64,000 nucleotides of DNA from Diadema setosum (GCA_033980235.1 CM067064.1:33635497-33699496); one strand, 5' to 3'. Positions 19,938-31,594 are shown, counted from the stretch's first letter. Notes: generated by a model not told the origin, from the sequence alone. Numbers and translations are program-made.

Positions 19938-20014
19938 ATAGGCTTCCTAAAAACGCCCTTCATGAAGCCACTTCATTGGAGGCCTTCAAGGGAGCTCTTC
20001 CACTCAGCATCTAA
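19938..20014 (+). pseudogene. 3' end of the interrupted LINE coding region
   Basis: The frame resumes after element N1 with RLPKNALHEATSLEAFKGAL and ends PLSI then TAA at 20012. A short 3' tail follows to about 20110. Confidence 0.88.
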
Positions 20015-20691
20015 CATATATTAGACTGAGGAACTGGATTTTTACTTGCACCATATATTTTTAATGCACCAACAAGCATGCACTGCAAATGAGCACCTAA
20101 GTTCAACTCCTTAGCACTACATCCTGACTTATGATGGATCCTGCCGAGTATCTTCGTAGAAGTAGAAGTAACGTTACTAGTTTTCTATTATCAATGATTA
20201 TCACTGTCCAGACACACTCCACACATCACACGCACATGTTCTTCAAAGTTCCATGTCACATGAGCCTTTCCAATTTCCTATTCGTGGTTGTAATTCAGCG
20301 GTATGCAGGACAGTACCGGTACGCACTAAAAAGTTTGTAAATTTACTTCCTTTGAAAGCCGGCTTGTACGCTTGTCTTACAAAATTAAGTACCGGTAAAA
20401 GCAGAATCCCTATGTTACATGCCCTACATACAAAAGTAATGCAAGAGGATTCTAACGTTACACGTGCACAGTGATCGTGGCTTCATTGCCAACCACACCA
20501 TTCCATGCGACATATGACCACGCTGCTTTCGAACTGTTGAGTTTAGGAGTAGAATCTATGTCATACAAAGAACAAGTTAATATGCTTACTCCGAATCAAA
20601 CATTAGAGGAACAGAAACAACCCAGTAAATAATACAAAACATCATTTAGCATGTTCAAACCAATCAGAATTTTGTGAAACAGATATCTTAC
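20015..20691. other. LINE tail and intron-like spacer
   Basis: The first 100 bases or so look like LINE 3' untranslated sequence. The remainder has no supported feature on either strand. Confidence 0.4.
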
Positions 20692-20771
20692 CGTGTCCTA
20701 CCTTTGCAGAACTTCTCGCATTCGTTCACGCACGTGCACGTGGTGTCGTGATCGTACCAGCTATAGCGCAT
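20692..20771 (-). CDS. Possible first coding exon of the minus-strand gene
   Basis: Within the CpG-rich block a minus-strand ATG at 20771 opens MRYSWYDHDTTCTCVNECEK. The frame meets two candidate donors: CAAAG|GTAGGA (exon end 20698) and ACACG|GTAAGA (exon end 20692). The first ends after one base of a codon and would fit exon A (15357-15482), creating Glu at the junction. Its protein-like look rests on a few residues only. Confidence 0.25.
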
Positions 20772-20940
20772 AAAACACGTTGATACACCCTCGCTCGCCT
20801 CGCGCGCGCTGCCACGCATGCGCAGCCCCCACCCGTCTCTAAACGAACCTGTTGAACCGGTGTGCGTGCGCTACGCGATGAGTTCGCATATTCGAGCATA
20901 ATGTTCACGCCCAATCAAAGTGTCTCTACTTCGTCCACCT
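20700..20940 (-). promoter_or_regulatory. CpG-rich promoter-like block
   Basis: CpG density is far above the surrounding AT-rich DNA (for example CTCGCGCGCGCTGCCACG). It includes ACGCATGCGCAG, matching the NRF1 consensus, and CACGTGCACGTG E-box-like motifs. A strong minus-strand donor (GTAAGA, 20691-20686) lies at one edge. That arrangement suits a TATA-less promoter and first exon directed leftwards, towards exons A to C. Confidence 0.45.
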
Positions 20941-21652
20941 GACTTACAGTAAACAACACTATACGGGAAGGGGGGGGGGGGGCGTTAGAGGGATGGATGG
21001 GAGGGACCAACAAGAAGTCTTTTATTATAGTTGAAGTCATGCTTTTGATTAAATTGATTCAACCACAACACTCTTTAATGTAGGCTTACTTATTTTGAGA
21101 AGAATTTATTCACTATTTTTGTTCTAAAATGTAGTCAAAGTATGACATATCTTATTCTAGCAGAACATCACCTCGCAATACACCCTACTTAATGGAACAT
21201 ACCAAGTTGCGTCGACGAACTTCAAACGAATCATGGAATAGCAGTGTAGAATTGGCGGAGATATACGGTATGTTTATTCTTTTCTTCATCCGTGTAATTC
21301 CTTTGTCCAAGTACTGTATCAGCTGCAGATCACAGGACTTGAAAGCTTTTTTTTAAAGACTTGCCCAACATAGCAACAACTAAGGCATATAAAGTGCCTG
21401 CAAACACTGTTGGATGCATTTAGTATGTACACATTCACGGTAAAGCTTGTTACAAGGTTCTTAGATTTATGGATCTTTCTTTTTGTAGTATAAACTTACT
21501 AGACCTAGAAAAAAAATATCCATAAATTTGAAGATGTTGGTACCCGTACTGACGTATATTTGCAAATTTTATCAACAGATTGCACTTTTCAGCAGACGTC
21601 TTCTTTGCTCATAAAGAGTTTGTTTCTATATTCATCAGTGCATAATGTCCAG
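20941..21652. other. Non-coding spacer
   Basis: Contains a 12-base G run near 20970. No gene seen. Confidence 0.45.
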
Positions 21653-22264
21653 TACAGTCAAACCTGCCTTAGCGGCCACCTGTCTATAGCAGCCACTGAA
21701 AAATCCCCCCTAAAGAAAAGTCCTGATAAAGACCCTGTGTATAGTGACCACCTGTCTAACGCGGCCAGGGGCCACAAATTTTGTTTCCCGTGGTAGATTT
21801 TAACGTGTCTATAGCGGCCAAAAACCTGATGGAATCGTAGCCGAGCCGATAATTCAGCGTGTTTTTCTGCTCTGTAGTCATGCTTTACAGCGACTGGGCT
21901 GTGTATGGTTATAGCCATGCCAGTCATTCCTGGGCAATGTTCAGTGATCGCCAGCGCTGCATTCATCACTTATTCAGCCACAATAATGCACTAGTGTTAA
22001 GCCTTCTTCATTTACTGTACACATGCTACTGTGCAACAATTTCATAAACACTGGCATTGTTCAATGCATGAAACACACGTGTGCATACTTATAAACACAT
22101 GCATGTACATGTAAGTATTTATAGATGTATACATAGAACAATAATACATGTACATTTAGGCAATGCACACAAAGTTGGATTACCTGTCTGTAGCGGCCAC
22201 CTGTCTATAACAGCCACTTTTTTCGTCTCCCTTGGGTGGCGGCTATAGACAGGTTTGACTGTTT
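21653..22264. mobile_element. 612-bp element F, TACAGTCAAACCTG inverted ends
   Basis: The left end TACAGTCAAACCTGCC and the right end, whose reverse complement reads ACAGTCAAACCTGTC, are terminal inverted repeats. Both arms also carry tandem AGCGGCCACCTGTCTATA-type blocks. The interior is non-coding. The family resembles the Tc1/mariner-like small elements common in invertebrates (inference). Confidence 0.8.
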
Positions 22265-22479
22265 GTATGCGATTTAACTTCTATATCAAATCTGGTCAGT
22301 TTCTGCCAACTTGAAAATGCATTAGTCGCTTTTAAGAATTCAAATTTTCACAAGTTTACTTTTTTTTTTTTACTTTTTTTTTTAAACCAATTTAGATGAA
22401 ACCTCTTATGTCCTGATTTATTCTATTTGTTATGTCTAACTACTTGAAGAACATGGTGTGGAATAAATTATATATATAT

Positions 22480-22725
22480 ATGAAGAGTTTGTTTGCAAAA
22501 ACCGATAAGTTCATTTTTGAAGATTTTGAAGTACGGTCTCTGTCATAAAGTACAAAATAATACCTTTTAAATGATATATTGGTCACTACATATAAAGGTA
22601 TATTTTTGAAGTTATGGTCAAAAGAAGCAAAAATTTTGTTATCATTCTCTTTATTTTTCTTGACATTTAATCGCAAATATCTACATTTGACAAATATGGA
22701 CTTATCGGTTTTTGCAAACAAACTC

Positions 22726-22731
<6 letters not shown>
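22480..22731. mobile_element. 252-bp element G with near-perfect 31-bp inverted ends
   Basis: Arms at 22480-22510 and 22701-22731 are reverse complements (ATGAAGAGTTTGTTTGC, then AAAAACCGATAAGT). It sits in a TA microsatellite, consistent with TA targeting. A 141-residue minus-strand frame crossing it is not a gene. Confidence 0.9.
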
Positions 22732-22779
<48 letters not shown>

Positions 22780-22780
22780 C
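22726..22780 (+). repeat. (AT)n/(AAT)n microsatellite
   Basis: About 12 AT units followed by eight AAT units at the right end of element G. Confidence 0.95.
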
Positions 22781-23032
22781 AAAATACATAAACATAACAA
22801 TGATAAAGCAGAATTGTCATGTCTTCGTTTTTCATCATGCACTTTGTTTTGTTTCCTTGCTGCATTTCACATTATTAGCCTCCACTTACTGTGATGTGCA
22901 ATTTTGTCTGGTTATAGCCAACTTGGGCCGAAAAGTTAAGCTGCATGCAAATTTTAGCTGATGACTGATTTTTTTTTTAATACATATATACTAGTCAATA
23001 ATACTTGTAGTACTAGTCACTGGTACTAGTCA

Positions 23033-23151
23033 GAGCCCTTTAGTACAAAGGGCTCAATCCTGTAATTAAGGGCTCTGCCTGGTTTATACGGCACTGCCTG
23101 GTATGCACTGCCTGGTACCAAGGAGGTACTAGGCGAGCTAGTACCTCCTTG
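23033..23151. other. Pair of perfect short hairpins
   Basis: GAGCCCTTT-agtac-AAAGGGCTC (23033-23055) and CAAGGAGGTACTAG-gcgag-CTAGTACCTCCTTG (23119-23151) have perfect stems of 9 and 14 bp, each with a 5-base loop. CTGGTACC and ACTAGTC motifs recur around them (22990-23190). Confidence 0.85.
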
Positions 23152-23535
23152 CTCTGGATATACCAGTACTGCTGGGTACCAGATGCCTTCTATTAGTCGA
23201 TAGCGCCCTCAGGTGTCCATCAGGCTACAATCATGATGGTAGTGGCATGATAACGCAAACATCTGTGGATTCACAGGCCAGTGATTTATGTTCCCTTTGA
23301 TTGCGCATGTGATTCCTTCAAACTAATAAAAGGAAATGAGAGGACAGAAGACTTTTATAGGGTAGTAGACTATTATCATGATTAATTTGGATCATCAGGG
23401 AGAAAATGAAGCGTTTCTGGTGTGATAAGTCACATCAAATCTAAGATGACTTTATTGACTTTAGCTTAAAATCAATCAAATCAAAGCGTAAATGAAAGAA
23501 GACATTAAGAATTTCTTTTTTGATAGCCAGATAAT

Positions 23536-23869
23536 TTAAAGGGATGGTACAGTACTGGTGGAGATCAGGGGCGGATGTAGCTTTTTATAAAGGAGGGGGT
23601 TGGGGCGGTATGCGAGGGAGCGTAGCGACCGAGCCTGAGCGAGCGGAGCGAGTGGGGGGGGGGGGGGAGGATGTGGGGGGGGGGGGGGGTGTCCCCCCTC
23701 CCACAGTAGACAGTAGGGAGAATTTTTGAAAATCTGTGTGTGAAAATGGCGTTTTCTTGCATCTAAAACACCACTATTTTTAGTATAGAGGTCATTGCCA
23801 TAAATAGAAAAAAAAAAGAAAATTACAAGTTAAAAAAAAAGATAAGATTTTAAAAAAATGGTCCCCGGA

Positions 23870-23900
<31 letters not shown>

Positions 23901-24344
23901 TGTTTTGTTTTTTTTTTGTTTTTTTTTTTGGGGGGGGGGTTGCAACCCCCCAACCCCCCCCCCCCCCCCCCCTCTAGATCCACTTCTGGAGATGAGAATC
24001 GGGCTTTCAGCTTTTTGCGAGATACCAAGAAAACACCTATAAAATAGTACAGAGCATACCATTTTAAGAGGAATTCAAACCTTATTTGATGATATTTGGG
24101 TTTAGAATGACTGAAACATCCAAAAACAAAGTAAAATAAAGTGATTGTAATAAAATATGGGTCCCACATCGCTCTGTTTTGGATATCCCAGCCATATCAA
24201 AACCAATTTTCATCAAATAAGTGTTAAATTCCTCATGGAATTACATGCTCTTTCATATTTCATATAAGAGTTTTCTCATTATCTCACCAAGAAATGTTAG
24301 AAACCTGAAATTAGGTCCCACCCAAAACTAGATGATCCCTTTAA
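23536..24344. mobile_element. TTAA-flanked fold-back element, family C, copy 1
   Basis: TTAA at both ends. The two halves are reverse complements over most of their length (TTTGGATATCCCAGCC against its mirror). It is interrupted by a hAT-like element at 23566-23988. Frames such as that at 23792-24169 merely reflect shared descent of the copies. Confidence 0.85.
23566..23988. mobile_element. hAT-like element nested in family C copy 1
   Basis: The left end CAGGGGCGGATGTAG and the reverse complement of the right end, CAGAAGTGGATCTAG, form terminal inverted repeats of the CAGGGGCGGA type. GAGAT flanks both sides (23561-23565 and 23989-23993). Excising the element with one GAGAT restores the family C sequence GGTGGAGATGAGAAT seen, inverted, at the end of copy 5. 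Long G and C runs and a TTTTG tract fill the interior. Confidence 0.85.
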
Positions 24345-24373
24345 CAGCAACTTGACATCATAATTACATTCAT

Positions 24374-24764
24374 TATAAAGGAATGGTCTAGCATTGATGA
24401 GGATTGAACTTTTAACCTATTGCAAGATACTGAGAAAATACTTATGAAATGTTACATAATGTACCATTCTAAGAGGAATTCAAAGTTTATTTGATGAAAA
24501 TTGGTTTTGAAGTGACTGAGATATCCAAAAACAAAGTGAAACAAAGTGATCCTGATAAAAGTGACTAACATTTATATTAAGATCACTTCGCTTGGGATAT
24601 CTTAGCCCTTTCACAACCAATTTTCATCAAAAATAAACATTTGAATTCCTCTTGGAATTACATGCTCATATGAGGTTTTTCATTATCTCTTTAAAAAACA
24701 ACAACAACAACAACAACAGAAACCTGAAGCCAGGTCTCAAATAAAACTTTGCCATCCCTTTGTT
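24374..24764. mobile_element. Family C element, copy 2
   Basis: Starts ATAAAGGAATGGTCTAGC and ends GCCATCCCTTTG, with internal fold-back symmetry like copy 1. It has a (CAA)n run inside. It lies 30 bp from copy 1. The TTAA ends are eroded. Confidence 0.8.
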
Positions 24765-25636
24765 ACATCTACCATATCCTTAAGTTTGCTACAAAGCTGA
24801 AATATATGATATCAAAATTTCTGAAGAGGTGTCATGCAGTTGTTTGATATAGTATGTGTATGATATGCGACTCATCCCCATGGCACCCTATATAAGGCAT
24901 CTCCAGTAGTAGAGAAAATGTCCAATAAGGTATTTTTAGTACAAAAAAAAAAGGAGGGAGAGAGAAAATTGCTGTTCCTTTGAATATCATGATATATTCA
25001 CTCATTCAATCATTGAGAACATTTGACTTTTGTTGGCCTTAATTAAAAAAAAAATGGAAATGGCTTTTACCTCTTTTTCTCTTCAAAATCTAAAAATAGT
25101 ATATTGTAACGGGAAAGCTTAAATTTTTGAAAGTGTGTAAATGACCAAATCTTGAAGTCAGCATACTGCAATTAGTCACAGGCTTTTGCTTTGATGTGCG
25201 CATATACTGATAATTTTCTTGTTTATGTTGTTTTTGTGTTGTGCTCAATAGAATTCTGCAATATAATGCTCAGACAGAGTATTGTTTTCCCTACAAAATT
25301 TAATTGAGGGAGTTGGTACTTGGTCTTTGGATATCATCATAAAAACACTCTTTATGGTGGTGAGAAATCAAACCATTATATTATTTTCCTTTTTTAATAA
25401 CCCGGTTATGAATTTTTTTGCTAGTTATCTTTTGACAGGACATCAAATGAGTTACTCAGTAATTAGATTCAGCTGCATTATGACACTGAGTACCTGGGTG
25501 GTCCGTACATTGTAGCAATACTAGTGTACTAGAAATCACTTTTTGTCAGTGAGTGTTCTAGAAGTTACATGCTGCCCCCTATTGACGAAGCTGGAAAGAA
25601 ACTTAGTGATTCCATCGGCAAATGCATGTTCTGCAG
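24765..25636. other. AT-rich non-coding spacer
   Basis: No supported feature. Confidence 0.45.
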
Positions 25637-25815
25637 ATTGCGCTTGGCATGGGGGATGCACCTGTGAGCTCGCCCAGGCCAGACAGGCCCCTGGGGATAA
25701 AAGCTACCGGTTTCTACTCCTTGGGGAAAACGATCTTGCTGGGATTCTTCAGAGCCAACAGAGGGTCATTGCAATGACTATTGATGTATCAAATATTGCT
25801 ATCCCCAGGCCACAG
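25637..25815 (+). other. Possible exon, function unknown
   Basis: A 179-bp block richer in GC than its surroundings, between acceptor-like GTTCTGCAG and a strong donor CACAG|GTGAGA. One frame stays open throughout (CAWHGGCTCELAQARQAPGD, then YRFLLLGENDLAGILQS). It could be a 5' untranslated exon of the + strand Kir gene 9 kb away, an exon of another gene, or chance. Confidence 0.25.
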
Positions 25816-28390
25816 GTGAGAAAAGGGGATCCTATCTCAGTAAATTTGCTTGGTTTGGCTAGAGTCTTTAGTCACAGTCGAAAGCCTACATTTGATTTTC
25901 CTCTCTGTCAGAGAAAGAATTTATAATCTGTGTCAGTGTGTAACATTAGTGTGAGTGATGGGATTTCAGGATCGAGTTGTGAAACAGAGTGTGTTTAGTG
26001 TCTCACCCAGAATTAGTAAGATAGGGTTTACCCGATGTTGGTCAAACACTTCTATTGTGAGAGTTAGTATCAATAGGATTACATCTGCAAAATCTTTCAT
26101 TTAGCCCAGACATTAGATCCTATGAGTATTAATGCTACTAACACTGGCCCTATTGTAACACTCGCCAGAGTCACAGGGAATTCAGGCTAGGTCTAGAGAG
26201 AATTTGATTGTGTTTGTACTATGTTCTGAATGCAAGCAGGGAGGTGTCCACTCACCTCCCTGATGCAAGAATGTGATAATAGGCCTACATCTAGACTAAC
26301 ATCTGTGACAAGCTGCCCTCTTGATCAAGTAAAAACATTACATTAGTTATGTTCACAAGGTGTTCCTCACCTTTTAGGCAGTTCATGCCTGAACTTTGAT
26401 GATAAGATCTTGCCCCCTTATTACTTCAATGCGCATCCACATGACAAATAGTGGATGGTAGGTAATTATCATTGATAAGTTCCTGCCTGATTTGAACTGC
26501 GAGTGAGAGTGAGAGTCCCATTTGATGATTTAACCACAAAATTGGAAATTTCGCGATGACCCCAGTATGAGGACCAGCTAGTGTATCCAATTCTGGAGGT
26601 TAATCCAAAAGCTAAGGGGAATGGAGGTTCATGGAGAGATCATGCTTACTGTCAAGTTCATTGATTTTCTTGTCCACACAATGCTTAACTATGAGTGGGA
26701 CCTTCCCCCCCCCCCCCCCATGGCTCGTTGGTGGAGCATAGTCCCTGAAAAATCTTGTGGTTCTTATCATCTGTTGGCTAACTTGAGTATATGGTACACT
26801 GAAGTTGCCTTTAAACTTGAAGTTGAGGAACACTGTGTGTACATGTAACCTCTGTTTTGCAAAATTAGGACAAATGAAAGCAGAATTTCAGTAAAACATT
26901 CTTGCATATTCAGACAAAGTTAGTATTTAGAAAGTTATATCAGAACATGAGTATAATGGATATCACTTGGTTAAAAAATGCACCGTTTAACTTACTACAC
27001 TTTTCAAAATATCCATGGCATTATTGACAGGAGTGAATGCTATTAGCATTTTTGTTGGCATTGAATTGATTTTTTAATTCTTGTTCCTATGAATAAACAT
27101 TTCAATAATTATAAATCACGGTTGCACATTATCCTGCACATCAAAAAGAAAAAAAGAAATGACAAACTCACAATTGTGAGGTCATTACACTACAGAAATT
27201 TTCAACTAGTAAAGAGAATATCCTTCAGGAGTACTCTTAGCTGCTATATACAGTTTGTATATAGATATTTATAAAATACACCTGTAATAGCCTTGTTCAT
27301 GGCACACAGATTTAACCAAAGGTGTAAAACTCATTTACCTTTTAATGAATTGTCAAATTTTCCTCAAACTGCACTTATGTGTTCTGCTAATTACCAGTAC
27401 GTGCATGCATGGCACTTACTCACCATACATCATATTTCAGAGGATTCCTACGCACTTTATTCAATATTGTAAGGTCTCAACTGAATGGTTGAATTTAGTC
27501 CTCTTATGCAATGTCATCAAGCACATATTTTTATTTTCTTCAGGATATGCTGTAGTGTAAGACAACACTGATTGTTTTTCCCTGTCATTTTACTTTGACA
27601 TAACAATATAGGCCCTACATATGAAAGCGTAAAATGTGAATGGATGATATGTAATACGGAGATTTTCCATTTTAAATTGTGGTTAAACTCAAAGAATGCA
27701 GTTGAAATGAGGAAATGAATCTAGCCCTGAAATTTTTACTGTGTAGTGCCCCTTTTATATGCAGTGTTATAGCATGTTTTCATATTTTTCAAAGCGTATT
27801 CATGTCATAAGATACCCCGAAATTGTAGTGTAAGTGATACTTGAATTACAATGTATGTCTTTGCACGCATCGTTGGTGACGTACACAGCTTTATTCACAA
27901 ATACCAGCATAAAAGAACCCAAACAATGAACCCTGTAAAATGATTTCTAGGATTTAGTGCATGCTCTGGATTACAAAAATCCTTGAACTTAAACTCTAAG
28001 GCCTTCTGTAATTTTTAATGACCTACTGTGAAATAGTCAATTTAATGCATGTACTTGATCAAGCTTGTCCATTGTGTTCTAGTGTGAAATTCCTGGAGCT
28101 CTTTTACACATCCTGTTTATTTCGTACGCATGACCTTCAAATAATAAAACGAAACAGAAGTTGATTAAAGCAATATGATATTGGGTATTGGATATGCAGT
28201 CATTTATCTGAGAAAATATAATGGTACCGGTATGTTTTGATATTTCTTTGATATTTCTTTGATATTTCAAATAAGTGGTTTCTAATTCTCTCGCAAAAAG
28301 TTAAAACCTGAATCCTCATATCAACCAAAACTACACCACCCCATGCACAATACTTGTAGAGCTGGTGTACCTCTGGTTTTAAACAAACAA
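25816..28390. other. AT-rich non-coding stretch
   Basis: No gene seen. It holds a perfect 10-bp hairpin at 26237-26262 (CAGGGAGGTG), a 16-base C run near 26705, and a short GATATTTCTT triplication near 28238. Frames of 60-75 residues lack support. Confidence 0.5.
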
Positions 28391-28571
28391 TACAATGCAC
28401 TCTTGTTGTTAAGAACTTTTTTTGAACAAAATTTTGTTACAACAAAGTAAAGTTTCGGTTCCAAAAATTATCATCTCTACATCTTCAGTTTATTTGTTCA
28501 GCTGTATTATGAAATTTTGGTGTAACAAAAGGAAACTGCCGGTCCCAAGGCACTTTGTTATAACAGGGTTC
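28391..28571. mobile_element. Family I inverted-repeat element, copy 1 (eroded)
   Basis: Aligns with 29896-30080: ACAATGCACTC at the left, AAACTGCCGGTCC in the body, CACTTTGTTATAACAGGG at the right. Confidence 0.6.
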
Positions 28572-28683
28572 ATTTGCATAGTGAAGTCAGGGCTCGACAT
28601 TTAACTGGTGGAAACCAAATTTCCCAAAAGGCTACCTTTCAATGGCCCAATCGAGCGATTAGAATTAAAAATGAATTGTTGTG

Positions 28684-28730
28684 TTTTTGTTTTGTTTTGT
28701 TTTGTTTTGTTTTGTTTTGTTTTGTTTTTG
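28684..28730 (+). repeat. (TTTTG)n microsatellite
   Basis: About nine uninterrupted TTTTG units. Confidence 0.95.
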
Positions 28731-29895
28731 TTCTTTTGGGGGGCATGAAAATTTCAGATATAAAGATTGTAGTGGTGTGTATAGGCTAGTTGAGAAAAAA
28801 GGGTTTTGACTTTTGAGCGCGGTTATTGTCTAGGTGATGGAACCATTTTCTCTTTGAATGAATAAATATCAAAGCTAATAAGGAATGTGTCTCTCAAACG
28901 TTGGGGTCAGGTTGATGTCATACCGGGTACTTGATTGATATGACCCGTCAATCTGTCAGTCTGCCATTTTGGTTTCGATTTCATATTTTGATATGTAGGA
29001 GTGATCTACAAATTGACTAGTCTTTCATGACTTGCTAGGCCAAGTTTCACCCAGAGTGTTACTGGTATAGTAACATGAGCATTGAGGATGTATGACTATT
29101 CCTGTTTCTGAAAGGCCAAGATGAAACAAACATTTCAAAGTTTGTTGACATAATTTTTCCAGAGAGTGGATGTACAATTCTGCTTCCAGTGCCAGCTTGT
29201 GAAGTGGAGAAACTCTGTGAAACATAAAATTCTTTTTCTATCACATCATAAGAAGCATGTGGAGATTTGAAATCCATTTTCCCCTGTATCATTTTACTAG
29301 TTAACATCATGAACTGGATTGAAGAGGTCCCTTCTACACAGATTGGCTCATAATGGAATTATTTAAAACTGTAAAAATTCACAACTTTTGATTATATTGT
29401 CTGACTTTCATCAACTTTTCGTTGAGCATTTCACCAATCTTTCTGCATTATATGTTAAATCCACTAATTTATATGAATCAGATGTGCAGTGAATCTTCGC
29501 AATGGCCTGCTGAATTTTTTCTGCATGCTGGAGTAGATAGTACTTATAGTAGGACGCTGCCCCAGAGAGTGGAATGCTAATTGATGTTGACAAGGACAAG
29601 CCTTTTCAAAACTAGTATTTTATGTAATGAGTTAAAAAAAAGACTTGAAAAATTTGAAGACAACTTGACTGAGCCTTCTTGCAAGATTTCTCACCTCGGA
29701 CTCAGTCAGTTTTGGTTCAGAGGAGCTTTCCAATCACATCTTGCTCAGTCCTGGGTCAATGTTTGTTTGCAGTCTGAACGGCTTGACTGCTGAAACTTGA
29801 TTGAGGGGATGGAGCTTTTGGTCAGAGGATACATTCACTTTCACCATGGTGTGTTCATGTTGATATATACTCTTGGATGTTTGTGCATTTAAAGG
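28731..29895. other. Non-coding stretch
   Basis: No gene supported. Two minus-strand frames (29059-29310 and 29411-29599) both include CCACTCTCTGG. One has a helical-looking segment (AEKIQQAIAKIHCTS), but no splice-site pair with matching phase is clear. Confidence 0.35.
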
Positions 29896-30080
29896 ACAGT
29901 GCACTCCCATTATAATGAAAGTGGTTATAACGAAATTCTGGTTACATCGAAATAGAAATTCAGGTGGCAGCATTATCCGCTCTATGTATTTCTTTTGTTT
30001 ATTAGTTTGGTAACAAAATTTCGACATGACGAAAGAAAACTGCTGGTCCTGAGCACTTCGTTGTAATGGGAGTCCACTGT
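29896..30080. mobile_element. Family I element, copy 2
   Basis: ACAGTGCACTCCCATTATAA and the reverse complement of the right end (ACAGTGGACTCCCATTACAA) are terminal inverted repeats of about 24 bp. The element is 185 bp and non-coding, a Tc1/mariner-type MITE by appearance. Confidence 0.8.
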
Positions 30081-31594
30081 AACACATTTGATTGACAAGC
30101 TGTTCAGATCTTGTGACACATATTATGTTGAATGAAATGTCATTTGGAGATGATGGCTATCAACAGAGAAATTGCAGCATCCAAATTCTCTGTAATGGGA
30201 AACACGTTTAGAAACATGGTTACAAACAAGTTCCCTGTTAGGTGTGAAATTCCTGTCTGTGTGTAATCCTGTCTTACCCCCTTGAGGAGAAGATTAACTT
30301 AAAAAAAAAAGGCAGAAAGGAGTTAAGAAGTGGTTCTAATGTCCATCCCTCTGCCTAATTCTCCATCTCTGTGTATCTTTTGATGCATCTCCTCCTGTGT
30401 GTCTCCATACAATGTAAACAATCCTCTCTATTCCGTCAGTCATTCTACACTATTAATTTGAATTAACTTTCGCCTGCTGACACTGTAAACAAGTTTCACT
30501 CCCGTACACCCTCAGTTCTTTTTAGGAGCACACCTGATCCTGTAGGACTGAATGTCCTTTCACAGACGGCTTAAATCTCTGGCCAAAGAGTTTTTCTTTT
30601 CTCCGCTACTTAGTAGGAGCATATTAATTCACACAAGGACATCCTTGAAAGAAACGTTACAGCACAATTTAAATCTTGTCTCCCTGTTGTGTACAATCTC
30701 CCTGTCTTGGCACTTTTATAGTTGAAGAGTTTCTGTTGCTGCTGTCTTTGCTTTTTAAAGAAATTACCATCTGTAAATGTTCAATATATGCATCAAAGAA
30801 ATCATTCCTATTTTTCTTTTGGGAATTTCATTGTGTGAAAGAGCATGTTTTCTGATATATTTTGTGTGTGTGTATGTGTGTGTGTCGCTTTTTATGGATG
30901 TTTGTAAATCATGTCATACCATCTTGTACATGTATGTCAAATAGCTTCATTTCACAATGATGTACATTGTAAATGTTTGTGAAATGTGGAAAAGCATGAC
31001 TGTTTGGCATGGAAAAAAAAGTTGCTTATGATGAAAATTTGCTTTGTTGCAAGTGAAATAAATGTCAAGTTGATGTAAATCATCAAAACCCCCCAAAAGA
31101 ATAAATAGATAAATAAAGTAAGAATAAAAATTTGACATGTTGGACAGGATTTTCAGATTCAGAGTGTGAGATGTACTTTCCATGCCAATTTTCATACATT
31201 TATTTGATGCATTTGATGCTTTAATGCATCAATTATGGAAGTTGTTCGTGACAACCAAAAAGCTTGCCCTCGGGAGGCCTGCTTAACATAGCACCAAAAA
31301 GTGCATGTTTACTGGATTCCACCTGGTGAAAGGCAATGAACATGAAAGGCTCACCCTCTTGCTTTATTCTAAGGACAAAATGTGAAAATAAATGAAGTTT
31401 ACTGATGATATATAATTTTCTTGACAGTTTTTTTTTAAGTCTGACCCTTATAAATCAAGTCTGTTTGAATATTTGAATATGTTGCAGAAAAATCAATGGG
31501 CTTGCCACCATTTTGAAATCAGTTTGAATTTAAATCAGCTATCATTTTTTTTTTTTCATTGGTAATAGAAAAACTAAAGGTGCATACATTGTGA
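30081..31594. other. AT-rich non-coding stretch
   Basis: Contains a TG microsatellite near 30865. No gene seen. Confidence 0.5.

Noticed and set aside
22440..22865. 141-residue minus-strand frame
   Set aside because: Crosses element G and the AT/AAT microsatellite; Tyr and Ile runs come from the microsatellite.
23792..24169. Minus-strand frame similar in sequence to the + strand frame at 61272-61601
   Set aside because: Both come from arms of family C elements, so the similarity is shared repeat descent, not a conserved protein.
25543..25926. 127-residue complete gene on the + strand
   Set aside because: No motif; only the central 179 bp bounded by splice-like sites is worth keeping as a possible exon.
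29059..29599. Two minus-strand frames sharing CCACTCTCTGG as exons of a repeated domain
   Set aside because: The shared stretch is short, and no splice sites with consistent phase connect them.
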